A program made the position numbers and the translations under genes. Of a stretch of 42,517 bases of DNA, positions 26,228 to 36,834 are shown one piece after another. The DNA is from Endotrypanum monterogeii (Eukaryota; Euglenozoa; Kinetoplastea; Trypanosomatida; Trypanosomatidae). The notes under the pieces were generated by a model. It searched no databases, was not told the DNA's origin, and saw only the letters and a list, made by a program, of their open reading frames with translations. The stretch lies in contig CM007320.1 in the NCBI GenBank assembly GCA_000333855.2, positions 1,813,705-1,856,221 of the forward strand, read 5' to 3'. Position 1 is the first letter of the stretch. Each line of letters begins with the position of its first letter.

Positions 26228-29200
26228 ATGGAGGCACTGACAAAATATCGTTCAAGTACCGCATCACCATCAGAGACACGAGCGGCCTTGGAGAGGTCAA
26301 GGCGGTCACACTCTGCCCGAGTGCTGGGCCGCCATAATGAGCTTCTCCATGCAAGTCGGGCCTACTCAACTTGGGCGGCAGCCACCCAAGAGTGCAAGCT
26401 GCAGAGGCACATGAGGCGATGCTCGACGATGCTTAAACGCAACTCCATCCGCCTGGTGTACACCCGGTATTTTATGCGGTGGCTTGCATTCACTCAATCA
26501 AACACCATGGAAGCTGCGCGGTGTGCTATTCGACTTCGTCAAGATGTGCCGCTGAGGTCCAAGGCAGACTTTCTCGCTCTGGCACGTCGGTATTTTTTGA
26601 AATGGCGCACATGTCTGCGTGAGCGCATGCAGCGCACCGTTACCAACGTAAAGCTGCTGGATGCACTTAACCGGAATCGACTGCGCACGCGCACGCTCTT
26701 CAAGTGGTGGCAGCTGAAGGACCTGAAGATGACACAGCGCCACTCCGCTGAGATGACAAAGCAGCAGAACGTTTCCGAGGCGCTGTATCAAAATCTAAAG
26801 GAAGCCACGCATAATGAAGAGGTATTGCGTGAAAAACTTGATGGGGCGCTTCGGAAACAGGCGCAACTCCAATACGAGCTGGAAGTCAACAGCAACGGTA
26901 TGAGCAGCTCAGCGCTGCAGCGTCAAGCTGAAGTCGACGAGCTGCGTCAAGCTATGCAGGAAGCAATCAAACTCCTTGAGGGGTCGTCAAGCCAGCGCCT
27001 GCAATCGCTACCAATATCGAGCCCCGACTCAGCTCGCCTTCGTAGCGTCTCCGATGCCTCAATACCACATTCACCAACGCCGCAACCGTCCTCAAAACTG
27101 CTGGAAAGCGCCCGCCAGTCAACGTGCACCGCTGAGGCCCTGCTGGGCGCCGTGAAGGACGCACTTCTCTCTCTGGCATCGGCTGCACGAATCCCGACGC
27201 CGCCTGCGTCACTGAATTTGTGTCTCGCGCAACTGGGGGAACGCCGCGTTGAAGAGGCGAAGGATGCGGCATCTATCAAGGCGCAGCGCGATGACCTTCT
27301 CTCAGTAGTTGAAAGAACATGCGCTACCCTGGCAGCGGCATCCCCGCTGCTGCGAGCAGACCCTGCAACTGATGCCGGCTTCGACTCAAACCGAGAGCTG
27401 TCGCAGACGAGGGCGCCATCACGTACAGACGTCGGGCCCAAGACCTCCAGCCTGCAATCCACGAATCACATCGCCAGCGACACTCGGAGTACAGGTTCCC
27501 GGATCGTACCATTTGGGCGTAACTCCTCAGCAGCCGTGATTGTGGATGGGACGAGTGGGGCGACGAAGGGCCGCTCCGAAAAACCACCGTGTGTATCTTT
27601 TACCGACGCCCAGAAGCTGTCGCGGCGACTGGTAGAGGATGCTAAAGCTGTGGTGGAGTCGATGAGGACGGCCTCCCAGGACAACAGACGCTACGCGGAT
27701 GAGGTAAGAGATCTACAGAACGTGGCCCTGCATGCAATTGAGGTGCTTGGCGGCCGCAGTGCTGCTGACAAGAAGTTCATCGGCGAGGCGAAGGAGTCAA
27801 AGGAAGCTCGCGCCATCCGTTCACGTAACATTTCTGTTTCCCTCCGCAACCTCTGCGAAGACATGCTAGGCGTACTGGTGAAGACGTCGCTGTGGTCTAC
27901 AGAAGGTGCATCGGAGAAGGTGAGCGTGGCGCTCGAACGGCAGTGGCACCAGATCCAAGGCTTGGAGGCCTCCCAGGTCAACTACCGGCAGCAGCTTGAG
28001 GAATACACGACGGTGGTGCGTACCTCAGTTGCTCTACTGCGTCCCCCCTTGCCTACACCACCGTCAACTATGAGCCACAGGACAGCGGCACTCTTGGCGC
28101 GACGGAGGCATAGCACATCACTAGACGAGGACGTGGCCACGCCTGAGCAATTGAGTTTGGCCCACCGCAGTGCCGAACACCTAGCTGCTAAAGGAGATCA
28201 CAAACCCGCCCACCTGATTGAGCTGTGTGTGGAAGCTCAGAAACACGCCACAGCGGGACAACCCAACCCTCCTGCAAGTGAGTGGAGCGAGCTTCTACGT
28301 AAAGCCAAGGAGTTCATAGCGATTACTGTAGGAAAGAATCGCTGTGGGGAACTCGAAGCCAGATCCTCCTCGGCCGCAGCGTTACACAACGACCGCCACG
28401 GCACATCCTCAATAGGGTCACACGCAACCGACTTGGGAGCGGGTGTAGTGAGGGTGTCGAGCAGCCAATCCACAGACCTTCCGTCCGTTGAAGTGATGAC
28501 TTCGGCTTTTACAACGGCGACTGCAGTCGCCGCAGCTACGCTCCGAAAGTCGGAAGCAGTACCCCACCAATCGCTTCTCGACGCCCTGTTGCACGCATAC
28601 ACGCAGATATGCCAGCTTAAAGAGGATACTGCGCACTCTGGTCTACAGCTCTCAGACATTGAAGAAAGAGAGAAGAATGAGCGGAAAACTCATCAGGCGA
28701 AAGTCCGCCAACTTGAGGATGAGCTGAGAGAGGTGAAAAAAAGCGGCGAGGCTTGTTGTGAGGCGTACAAAAAGCAAGTGAAGGATCTAGAGAAGGCACT
28801 TGATGCATCAACACTCAAGGTGAATGACACTCAGCAGCACCTGTGGACCCAGCTGAAGACGGCAGAGAGGCAACGAATATCAGATAAGATGACAATTAAC
28901 AAACAGCAGGAAGAAATCTGCCAGATTCGCGCTGCGCTCAATGACGCCGACGCCGCGAAGAGACAGATCCGTGCAGCGTTGGAGGAGGCGGTGGAACAAA
29001 ACACAGCCAGTGAGCGAGCCTTTAGGAGTCAGCTCGATGACGTCGCCAAAACCCACGACGTTGTTGAGACGAATGTACACCAACACCTGAAGACTTTGCA
29101 GAGTGAGTCAGCGCAGAGCGCGCAGAGGTGCCAACATCTTGAACACGTACTGCGTGAACTGGAGGAGGACAATCGAAGAGCAAAGGCAGCACTGCATACA

Positions 29201-32200
29201 CAGACAGAGACTAGTGAAGCGGAGCGGCGCCACCACGCAGAAGAGATGGGGAAGCTTCAGAAGGAGATGAAGGATCTGCAGGCGCAATTGTCGACCCTGG
29301 AGAAAACAAATCGCACAAGCCATGTTATCGGCAGATTTCTGAGTGATATATTGCGAGACTGCTTGGCACGTCTCCATCACTTGACGCAGAATATAGCTGC
29401 GGCGGTGACAGCATCCGAAGGATCGCCACTGGACCTTCCCCTACCTCAGCCCTCTCACTGCACCTCACCACCACACGCACTAACCAATGAGAGCGATCCG
29501 TCCCAGTACGTTGAGTACATACTGAGAATGTACGACCGAGACACTGTGGAGAAGCGCTTAGTGCGGAAGCATCTGCGTGAGGGAATGCCCACGCGAGGAT
29601 CGCAAGCACTCCGCACAAAGATGATGACGGGGGCAACTGACATGGAGTCGCTCACAACGCCTGCCGCCCACCTTATCGGATTGGACAGAGCCAATCCATC
29701 GACCTGGGAAATTGTTGCCGAGTTACATGATTGTCTGGTTATGCTCTATGGAGTTACTGCTCAGATGGGGGCAAAGGAGGTGGGGCAGGGTGCGCGTACC
29801 GACGAGATTGTGCGGGAGAGAGACCGGATGATGGCAGACGTGTTGGCGGCACTGGCGGAGCTAGAGCAGTGGTCGTCCGTTGCGGCCGCAGCTTCTACTC
29901 ACGGACGGCACCCCACAGTGCGGTGCTCGGCGGCTGACAACGCCTCATCGCTCCCTGAAGAACTCCCCTTGCGCGCTTCCTGTGGTGAGGTGACGCAGGC
30001 GCTGGAGGACATCGAACGAATTGTTCTTTTTATGCGACCATCAGAAGTGCGCTTGCCTGGATCAATTCCTTCTCGTGCCAGCGTTAGCGACTCGCGCAGC
30101 ACTCCAGGTGCAAAGATGGATGCAACGAGGCGTTTACCTTCACTTGTCGAAGATCTTCAAAACATGGCGCGATGCCTGCGCCATCTTTCAGAGGCTGCCG
30201 CGCATGGCATCTTCGCTCTTGGGGGGATGACAGATGAGATGAAGATCAGCGAGGTGAAGCAAAGGGTGGGCTCTGACAAAGCGAGGGCGCCTACAGAACC
30301 TGCGAGAGCAGATGGGAGTCCAACAGCTCACCTCATGCGAGCTGGGTTGCTATCTGAGTCTGTAGAGAAGGACATGCTCGCAGCCCGCCTGAGAGCTGTA
30401 TGCAGAGAGACAGGCGCATCCGCGCAGGAAGTCAAACGACTTCTATACGCTGAGAACGGCGACGTCAGCATATCCACCGACAGCTCAAAACAAGTTGACA
30501 GCGAGCCGGTGAAGCTGAGCGAAATTTTACCTGTTCTTCGCACCAAAATGCAAGAGTCACTCGAGGTGAAGCAGGAAGTGGTGCAGATGTTGGCCGGACT
30601 GAACCAGGCCCTTTATGTCGACAGCAATGACTCGTGCTCCTCCATGTCTTCGGGGCAACGTTCACTGAAGCCGAAGCAGAAGCCACTCCCTGCCTTTCAG
30701 CGCACCCCGGAGGCTGGTCTCCGCCTTCTGAGACGACAAAAAATACGCTTTAAAACGACTTTGAAGTGCCGTGCGGACGTCCTCAGCTTACTCAGGGACA
30801 CTAGGGGTATGCTGAGGACACGCATGAGCGACATCCACAATCTGCGCCATGTGTGTTGCTTGACCCTGCGGGTGCTGGAGGGAAACAGTGTTACTGGCGA
30901 GCATCTAGAGCTAGAACCCACGGCCGTGGAGTCGCTGGGAGTCTTGCTGACGACGCAGATCGAAGATCTCAAGCAGGTGCTGCCAGAGACGGAGGAGGCT
31001 CTCGCAGGTTATCGAAGCAATCTTCAGAAGGCTACTATAGCAACTAGGCTGCACCTCCTCTCTGATGCAGTTCGATCGCTCACCCTAGAGCGTGACTCAC
31101 TGAAGGAGGATCTTGCGTGCCGCTTCCGGCAGTGCAATAATCTTCTGTACAACTTTACCGAGGATACCAAGGCGCTTCGCGCGGAGATCGCACATCAGCA
31201 ACAGACACAAAAGTCTCTCGACATTAAAAAAGAAATGGCATCTGACGAGATGAGCGCCCTGCACAAAAATACAGCTGAGATGGTGGAGAAACTGAAAGTT
31301 CTGCAGCAGGAGCGCGACATGTGGTGCGACGCACTCGTGCAAACCCTGTGTGGTTTGAATGGAACTCCGTACCATGGCATCCCTCACGCAGAGATGCAGA
31401 GAAGACTGCTCACTTCTCTGGCAGCAGGGCAGAGCATATCCCTGTCGGCGCACGTAGCGATCGCCCTTCGCAGTGCCAATGCATCTCGGCACCGCCTCCA
31501 CAAACTCCTCCGGGACTCTCTCCTTGAAATACGTCATGGCGTGGAGGCGCTGCGTGCACAGGTGACAGGTAGCTGGAGAATCTACGGTCAACATATGGCA
31601 ACCGCCATGGCAGATCAGCTGCGAGAGATGACGGATGTCTTGACGTGTGAAAACAATATGTTGCGTCCACGAGCGATTGAGCGAGAGCAGCTGAGGCGTG
31701 AGAAGGCACAGTTAGAGGCCACCCTGGCGGAAGTACAAAAATCCCACGCAGATGTAATAAATCGCCTGGAGAGCGCTGAGGATGAGAATATGCAGCTGCG
31801 GAGGGCCGTGCGGGACGCGCAGGTGGCACAGGCACTCGCCAACTTAGATGGCGAAGACTCAGACACGACTGAAAGGGACCGAAAAACGGGGAAAACGCAA
31901 AGTACGCCTGTTGTGAACTGGGAACGGCGAATGATCGACGGTGCCACGGAGCTCGCAATGAGCGCAGTAGATTCAATGAGCAGTGCCCCCATGGCTGCGG
32001 CTTTCGACTCCGTCGTGGAGGAAACACTTCGCATCTACTCGGGTGTTCAACGATGTCTGAGGGGAATAGAATTAGCCTACTCGACGGCACGCTCCAGGGA
32101 AGATCACCACGTGCAAAAAAAAGTGACCATGTGGCTGAGAGAATTGGGAGACTTGGCACGATCTGCTGATCATCTTTGGATGCATCTATCTATACCTCGC

Positions 32201-32227
32201 CGTGTCCCGTATCTCTACGGAGAGTAG
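26228..32227 (+). CDS. Giant coiled-coil protein with N-terminal SFI1-like tryptophan repeats
   Basis: This is a 1999-residue protein, ATG start, no interruption. The N-terminus has four regularly spaced helical repeats with a Trp: AYSTWAAATQE (W49), RYFMRWLAFTQ (W85, preceded by YT), RRYFLKWRTCLRERM (W126) and RTLFKWWQLKD (W160), spaced 34-41 residues. This form (aromatic or leucine, two residues, Trp, then Lys or Arg) resembles the centrin-binding repeats of SFI1. Coiled coil follows at about 170-265, then strongly at 830-1090 (Glu/Lys/Gln-rich heptads), and again at about 1590-1740 and 1790-1880. The intervening regions are Ser/Ala-rich helical sequence without a recognised domain. A role at basal bodies, flagellum base or subpellicular cytoskeleton is inferred from the repeats. 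It could also be one of the many kinetoplastid-specific coiled-coil proteins without centrin binding. Confidence 0.87.
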   Translation: MEALTKYRSSTASPSETRAALERSRRSHSARVLGRHNELLHASRAYSTWAAATQECKLQRHMRRCSTMLKRNSIRLVYTRYFMRWLAFTQSNTMEAARCAIRLRQDVPLRSKADFLALARRYFLKWRTCLRERMQRTVTNVKLLDALNRNRLRTRTLFKWWQLKDLKMTQRHSAEMTKQQNVSEALYQNLKEATHNEEVLREKLDGALRKQAQLQYELEVNSNGMSSSALQRQAEVDELRQAMQEAIKLLEGSSSQRLQSLPISSPDSARLRSVSDASIPHSPTPQPSSKLLESARQSTCTAEALLGAVKDALLSLASAARIPTPPASLNLCLAQLGERRVEEAKDAASIKAQRDDLLSVVERTCATLAAASPLLRADPATDAGFDSNRELSQTRAPSRTDVGPKTSSLQSTNHIASDTRSTGSRIVPFGRNSSAAVIVDGTSGATKGRSEKPPCVSFTDAQKLSRRLVEDAKAVVESMRTASQDNRRYADEVRDLQNVALHAIEVLGGRSAADKKFIGEAKESKEARAIRSRNISVSLRNLCEDMLGVLVKTSLWSTEGASEKVSVALERQWHQIQGLEASQVNYRQQLEEYTTVVRTSVALLRPPLPTPPSTMSHRTAALLARRRHSTSLDEDVATPEQLSLAHRSAEHLAAKGDHKPAHLIELCVEAQKHATAGQPNPPASEWSELLRKAKEFIAITVGKNRCGELEARSSSAAALHNDRHGTSSIGSHATDLGAGVVRVSSSQSTDLPSVEVMTSAFTTATAVAAATLRKSEAVPHQSLLDALLHAYTQICQLKEDTAHSGLQLSDIEEREKNERKTHQAKVRQLEDELREVKKSGEACCEAYKKQVKDLEKALDASTLKVNDTQQHLWTQLKTAERQRISDKMTINKQQEEICQIRAALNDADAAKRQIRAALEEAVEQNTASERAFRSQLDDVAKTHDVVETNVHQHLKTLQSESAQSAQRCQHLEHVLRELEEDNRRAKAALHTQTETSEAERRHHAEEMGKLQKEMKDLQAQLSTLEKTNRTSHVIGRFLSDILRDCLARLHHLTQNIAAAVTASEGSPLDLPLPQPSHCTSPPHALTNESDPSQYVEYILRMYDRDTVEKRLVRKHLREGMPTRGSQALRTKMMTGATDMESLTTPAAHLIGLDRANPSTWEIVAELHDCLVMLYGVTAQMGAKEVGQGARTDEIVRERDRMMADVLAALAELEQWSSVAAAASTHGRHPTVRCSAADNASSLPEELPLRASCGEVTQALEDIERIVLFMRPSEVRLPGSIPSRASVSDSRSTPGAKMDATRRLPSLVEDLQNMARCLRHLSEAAAHGIFALGGMTDEMKISEVKQRVGSDKARAPTEPARADGSPTAHLMRAGLLSESVEKDMLAARLRAVCRETGASAQEVKRLLYAENGDVSISTDSSKQVDSEPVKLSEILPVLRTKMQESLEVKQEVVQMLAGLNQALYVDSNDSCSSMSSGQRSLKPKQKPLPAFQRTPEAGLRLLRRQKIRFKTTLKCRADVLSLLRDTRGMLRTRMSDIHNLRHVCCLTLRVLEGNSVTGEHLELEPTAVESLGVLLTTQIEDLKQVLPETEEALAGYRSNLQKATIATRLHLLSDAVRSLTLERDSLKEDLACRFRQCNNLLYNFTEDTKALRAEIAHQQQTQKSLDIKKEMASDEMSALHKNTAEMVEKLKVLQQERDMWCDALVQTLCGLNGTPYHGIPHAEMQRRLLTSLAAGQSISLSAHVAIALRSANASRHRLHKLLRDSLLEIRHGVEALRAQVTGSWRIYGQHMATAMADQLREMTDVLTCENNMLRPRAIEREQLRREKAQLEATLAEVQKSHADVINRLESAEDENMQLRRAVRDAQVAQALANLDGEDSDTTERDRKTGKTQSTPVVNWERRMIDGATELAMSAVDSMSSAPMAAAFDSVVEETLRIYSGVQRCLRGIELAYSTARSREDHHVQKKVTMWLRELGDLARSADHLWMHLSIPRRVPYLYGE

Positions 32228-33253
32228 AAAAAAAAAGAAAGCCGGCGCATCTTATTAATATGCTCCGTGTATGGTATATTATATATACATATATGTGTGT
32301 GTGTGTGTGCTTGAGCGCTGGGAGAAGATACACAATATCTGAGGAAGATACGAGATTTATGCGCCTTTGTTGTTGTTTTTTGTCCTCATTCTCTTTTTGA
32401 ATGAGGGTTCTGTACAATTCCCCTTTCATTGATCTCTAACACCTGCCCGCCCCCCCCCCCGCTTCGACCCCAGCCAGACAGGCATAAGAGTAGCGCATTC
32501 TCTCCACATCGGCCCCTTTTCCCCTCATCTGCTTTCGGTCATGATACACCGACCGCTGCACGCGAGCACGAGCCAAGAACAACAACAACAGCAACGAAAA
32601 AAGTAATCATAATATTATCATTTTCAGTTATGCTGAATACATTCAGTTTTTTTGGGCTGCCACTCCGGACATATATGTGTACACCTCCAGGGAGAAGAAG
32701 AGGGAAGCGCTGAAGTCGAAACTCCCATAGCACTGCGGCGGCTCTTCCTCTCCTTTCAGGAGGTCGCCTTTGTTCTGCCATGTTTGGCTCTGCCCTCCAC
32801 CCCGTCCTATTAATAAGCTCTCACGAATGACACAAGAAAACCTCTTCATAGCTTTTGCTTTTTTTTTTACTATATATGATTCTTCTTAATACCTCCCCTC
32901 TGTACGCACCAACGGTTTGCCTCGTTTGGACTCGCTTGATGACACTCAACCGTTTCTGTGCTCCTCTCCCCAATATTTTTTTTTCCTTCTCACTATTTTG
33001 TTGTCTACTGGTGAAACACATTGTCGGTGGATGCCACCACCTGCTGTTCCCCCTGCTTTTGCTCAGGTTTCTATCCACCGAACACACACGCCCACACATC
33101 ACATCAACGAGAATCGTTATAGTGTCACTGCCAAGCCGACCCCGCCACCTTTTCTTTCTCCTCCTCATTTTTTCGCCCGTTATCCGACCGACACACAGCC
33201 TAGTGTGCGTACGTGTTTGTTTGTGTGTGAGAGGAGAGGGGAGGGGCATTCTC
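32228..33253. other. Spacer and probable 5' leader upstream of fumarase
   Basis: Positions 32228-32850 hold an A-run, (GT)n at 32293-32309, a C-run near 32449-32460 and AACA repeats near 32578-32592. From 32855 a frame in phase with the fumarase is open, but it starts at TTG and reads through T/C-rich leader sequence. I treat it as untranslated. The splice acceptor is predicted at 33197-33198. Confidence 0.7.
33148..33198 (+). promoter_or_regulatory. Predicted spliced-leader acceptor for fumarase
   Basis: A strong pyrimidine tract at 33148-33179 is followed by the first AG at 33197-33198, 55 bases before the ATG at 33254. It lies inside the upstream open frame, which supports the shorter protein. 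Confidence 0.55.
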
Positions 33254-34960
33254 ATGTCTCTCTGTGACCAGTGCGAGATTGGGTGCCATCGTGCGGGCAT
33301 CCAAGACATTGAAGACGCATCTGCTGTCAACAAAGATTTTCACTTCTCTGCCATCTTTCAGCCCACGGACCCGCACCATCACCACACACAGTTCACTAAG
33401 ATTGAGGGTAGTGAAAAGTATGTTGAGGAGTTGGAGGTATTTGGGCGCAAAATCCTCAAAGTAGACCCTGAGGCCCTCACCATTCTCGCCCACCGCGCCT
33501 ACTCGGACGTGCATCACTTCTTTCGAAAAGACAACTTGGAGGGCTGGCGCCGCGCTATCGAGGACCCCGAGGCATCGGACAATGATCGCTACGTCGCCAC
33601 CACACTGCTCAAGAATGCCTGCATCGCTGCCGGCCGCGTGTTGCCGTCGTGCCAAGACACCGGCACGGCAATCGTGCTCGGCAAGCGCGGTGAGCTCTGC
33701 TGGACGGGTGGCGAAGACGAAAGGTACCTTTCTAAGGGCGTGTGGAACGCGTACAAGTACCACAATCTGCGCTACAGCCAAACAGCTGCACTGGATATGT
33801 TCAAGGAGTGCAACACCGGTGACAACCTCCCCGCGCAGCTCGACCTACTTGCCGTTCCCGGCTCTGACTACGAGTTCCTCTTCATTGCCAAGGGTGGCGG
33901 CTCCGCAAACAAGGCGTATCTTTACCAGCAAACCAAGGCCTTGCTGAACCCCAAGTCTCTGCGCACCTTTATCGAGGAAAAACTCAAAAGTTTGGGCACG
34001 GCCGCCTGCCCGCCATACCACATCGCCCTCGTTATCGGCGGCACAAGCGCTGAGATGACCATGAAGACGGTAAAACTTGCCAGCTGTCGCTATTACGATT
34101 CGCTTCCCACCACCGGGGACAAATTCGGCCGCGCGTTCCGCGACATTGAGTGGGAGGGGATCGTGATGGAGGTGGCACAGAGGAGTGGCATTGGCGCTCA
34201 ATTCGGCGGCAAGTATTTTGCTCACCAGGCTCGTGTGATTCGGCTGCCCCGCCACGGTGCCTCCTGCCCAGTGGGCTTGGCGGTTTCCTGCAGTGCCGAT
34301 CGCCAGATTCTTGGACACATCAATAAGACGGGCATCTACATTGAGCAGTTGGAGCAAGACCCTGCAAAGTACCTTCCCGACATCTCAGCAGAAAAGATGA
34401 GCAACGCCAGCGTTAATATTGATCTGAAGCGGCCCATAGACGAGGTTCGCCAACAGCTTAGCCAGTACCCTGTTGGTACTCGGGTGATGCTCAACGGGAC
34501 CCTCGTTGTCGCCCGCGATATTGCCCACGCAAAGATCAAAGAAATGCTCGATAACGGCGAGCCACTCCCCGACTACATGAAGACATCGCCCATCTACTAC
34601 GCCGGTCCAGCCAAGACGCCGGAGGGATACGCCTCCGGCTCTTTCGGACCAACGACGGCAGGCCGTATGGACTCATATGTTGATCTTTTTCAGTCGCACG
34701 GTGGCAGCTACATCACACTTGCCAAGGGTAACCGCAGCAAGCAGGTGACAGAGGCGTGTAGAAAACATGGGGGCTTCTACCTCGGCAGCATCGGCGGTCC
34801 TGCGGCTATTCTCGCGAAAGAATCGATTAAGGAAGTGAAGTGCATTGCTTTTCCAGAATTAGGGATGGAGGCAGTGTGGGAAATCGAAGTGAAGGACTTC
34901 CCCGCGTTTATCATCGTCGATGACAAAGGTAACGACATGTTCTCCAAACTACTCGTGTGA
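33254..34960 (+). CDS. FH2: Class I (iron-sulfur) fumarate hydratase, cytosolic type
   Basis: The protein has 568 residues starting [11 protein letters not shown]. The in-phase open frame goes 399 bases further up, but that part carries the polypyrimidine tract and splice AG. The length from this ATG equals that of the Leishmania major cytosolic fumarase as I recall it. The enzyme interconverts fumarate and malate. Class I enzymes use an oxygen-sensitive 4Fe-4S cluster and are unrelated to the class II human enzyme. The three cluster cysteines expected from the L. major structure are present at C133 ([10 protein letters not shown]), C252 (AACPPYH) and C346 (AVSCSADRQ). Other conserved stretches are [11 protein letters not shown] (213-223), [12 protein letters not shown] (260-271) and [13 protein letters not shown] in the C-terminal domain. 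No mitochondrial presequence is seen on the short form, which fits the cytosolic/glycosomal isoform over the mitochondrial one. Confidence 0.95.
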   Translation: MSLCDQCEIGCHRAGIQDIEDASAVNKDFHFSAIFQPTDPHHHHTQFTKIEGSEKYVEELEVFGRKILKVDPEALTILAHRAYSDVHHFFRKDNLEGWRRAIEDPEASDNDRYVATTLLKNACIAAGRVLPSCQDTGTAIVLGKRGELCWTGGEDERYLSKGVWNAYKYHNLRYSQTAALDMFKECNTGDNLPAQLDLLAVPGSDYEFLFIAKGGGSANKAYLYQQTKALLNPKSLRTFIEEKLKSLGTAACPPYHIALVIGGTSAEMTMKTVKLASCRYYDSLPTTGDKFGRAFRDIEWEGIVMEVAQRSGIGAQFGGKYFAHQARVIRLPRHGASCPVGLAVSCSADRQILGHINKTGIYIEQLEQDPAKYLPDISAEKMSNASVNIDLKRPIDEVRQQLSQYPVGTRVMLNGTLVVARDIAHAKIKEMLDNGEPLPDYMKTSPIYYAGPAKTPEGYASGSFGPTTAGRMDSYVDLFQSHGGSYITLAKGNRSKQVTEACRKHGGFYLGSIGGPAAILAKESIKEVKCIAFPELGMEAVWEIEVKDFPAFIIVDDKGNDMFSKLLV

Positions 34961-36834
34961 CACCACAAGTAGCCCCACCCCTCCTCCTCCTCCTCCTCCT
35001 GCATATGCAAGGCCACACGTGTGTTTCTTTTCCCTCGTCTATTCACCCTTTGTCAAAAGATAGTCTGGTATTTATATACTTATTTCGTCGTTGTGTGCTT
35101 GTTGTTGTCATCGTAATCGTTGTCGTCGTTAGTGGTACCGGGAATATATATATATATATATAAACTTAAGGGGTCATATTCGCCTCGGCTCCCGTGCAGT
35201 CTGTGGAACTGTCTCTTCTCCCCCTCCCCCACCGCCGCCGCCGCTTTTTGCTTCTGCTTGCTGAGTGGGTTGAACTAATCCGCAACCGTGTGTGAAATAA
35301 GCTGGAATGAATGCACAGCTGCAAGTGAACCAAAAGTAAGGTAAACGCAGTCCTTAGGAAGAGTCGCATCTCGCTATCTGCGGCTACAGTATCACGAACA
35401 TCATACGAGCATACCCTCCCCCCCCCCTACCCTCCACTACACACACTCACTCACACAGGAAAAAAAAAAGCGGCGGAAGCGACAGCGCGAGATCGTCATC
35501 ACAAGCAGTGAACAGAAGAGACGGGAGAAATGAACTAGGGAGGTGTCACTAGGACAAGAAATTAGAGCAGAATCCGACCGTTCAACAAGTGCTCTGTGCG
35601 CCAGCCCCTGCCTTTCTCTTTATATCTCAAAATCATCATACCTCTAATGTGCAAGCTTCATTATGTAGAGCTTTTTATTGTTCGCCCCACCTTCTCAGCG
35701 CTTTTTTTTTTCTGCTTGCAGCTCACATGCCTCTCTAATTTCTCCTCTGCAGATTATATTCCACGCTCTGCACCACACGCGTATTTTTTTTTTTCAAAGA
35801 TCATGAGCCTGTGAGTTCCTCGAATTTTCTTCAACGCGGGGGTGTAGATCAATATGGAAGACATCATTAACAGGCGAAATTATTGAGTGGGCTCCTTGCA
35901 GGCTGAGGATTAAGCGACGCTCAGCGGAGGTCTTCTGACCTTTATTCATTCTTTATACGTTGACATGCAGGTTCCGTCCTTTCTTTTCACTACCGCCTCG
36001 CTCCCTCACCCCCAATATCTCCTCGCGGTTTCCGAAGCAATGGAGAAGGGTGGTATTTGTCAGGGACATTCCTGAGCATTGTTATTGAAATTGTGATAAT
36101 GATGATGCTGATGTGTGTGTGTTTGATACTTATGTTTTTGTTGTTGTTCTGGATAACTATGTCTTTGTCTTCACCCCTGTGTCATATCTTCTCCTTACCC
36201 GTTATGCTTTTCTTTTTTTCGGATGTCGACTCTTCTTTTTTGGTTGTGGCCTTGTTGCTCTCCTTCCCTCATTTCTCAGCGAAATGCTGCTGTCCTCCTC
36301 ATGCCTGTGTGTGTATAGATGCGTTGAAAACGTTTATTTGTCCGTTTGTATGGTACCCGCGACCAAAAAAATTAGAAAAATGCTGATATGGGAACATCTC
36401 TTCACTTCGAACGTCACTTTTTCCCTGAGCCTCCCCCCCCCTCCTCCTCCTCCTCCCTTAACCTCCCTCTCTGAGGTGTACATCTAGGAAGATGATCATC
36501 TTCAGCCGAGAGAAAGGGTCAATACCTGTGAAAGGGAAATCAGTGACGGGTGACTTGAAGAGGGACGGAAGGGGTGCTTGCTGTGAATGTGTGCGTTTGT
36601 CAATCACGGCCTCCGTCTCCTAGCGAACTCCTCGTCTGGCAATACAGGGGGGGGGGCTACAAAAGGCTCGCACGTCGCGCCCCTCAAAAGCCAAGGGCAA
36701 AATGCATATCCTCGCATCTCGTCTTTTGCACTGCATCTAATGCTTCTGTGATCCCACCCCATCTTCCCTCTTCCCCTTTTTTTTTTAATTCTCCCCTCCT
36801 TCAAGTATGATAAGTTATTCTTGGCGCACACACA
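34961..36834. other. Spacer between fumarase and farnesyltransferase alpha
   Basis: No gene is seen in 1.9 kb. It has TCC repeats (34979-34999), a (TA)n tract (35142-35162), T- and C-runs, an A-run (35460-35469), TCC repeats near 36436-36456 and a G-run near 36649. Open frames here are short and T-rich. The last 75 bases hold the splice signal of the next gene. Confidence 0.75.
36761..36805 (+). promoter_or_regulatory. Predicted spliced-leader acceptor for FT alpha
   Basis: A 40-base pyrimidine-rich tract (36761-36802) is followed at once by AG at 36804-36805, 29 bases before the ATG at 36835. This is one of the clearest acceptors in the window. Confidence 0.6.

Noticed and set aside
31410..32159. 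249-codon antisense frame opposite the SFI1-like gene
   Set aside because: It is an antisense shadow of coiled-coil coding sequence with no domain of its own.
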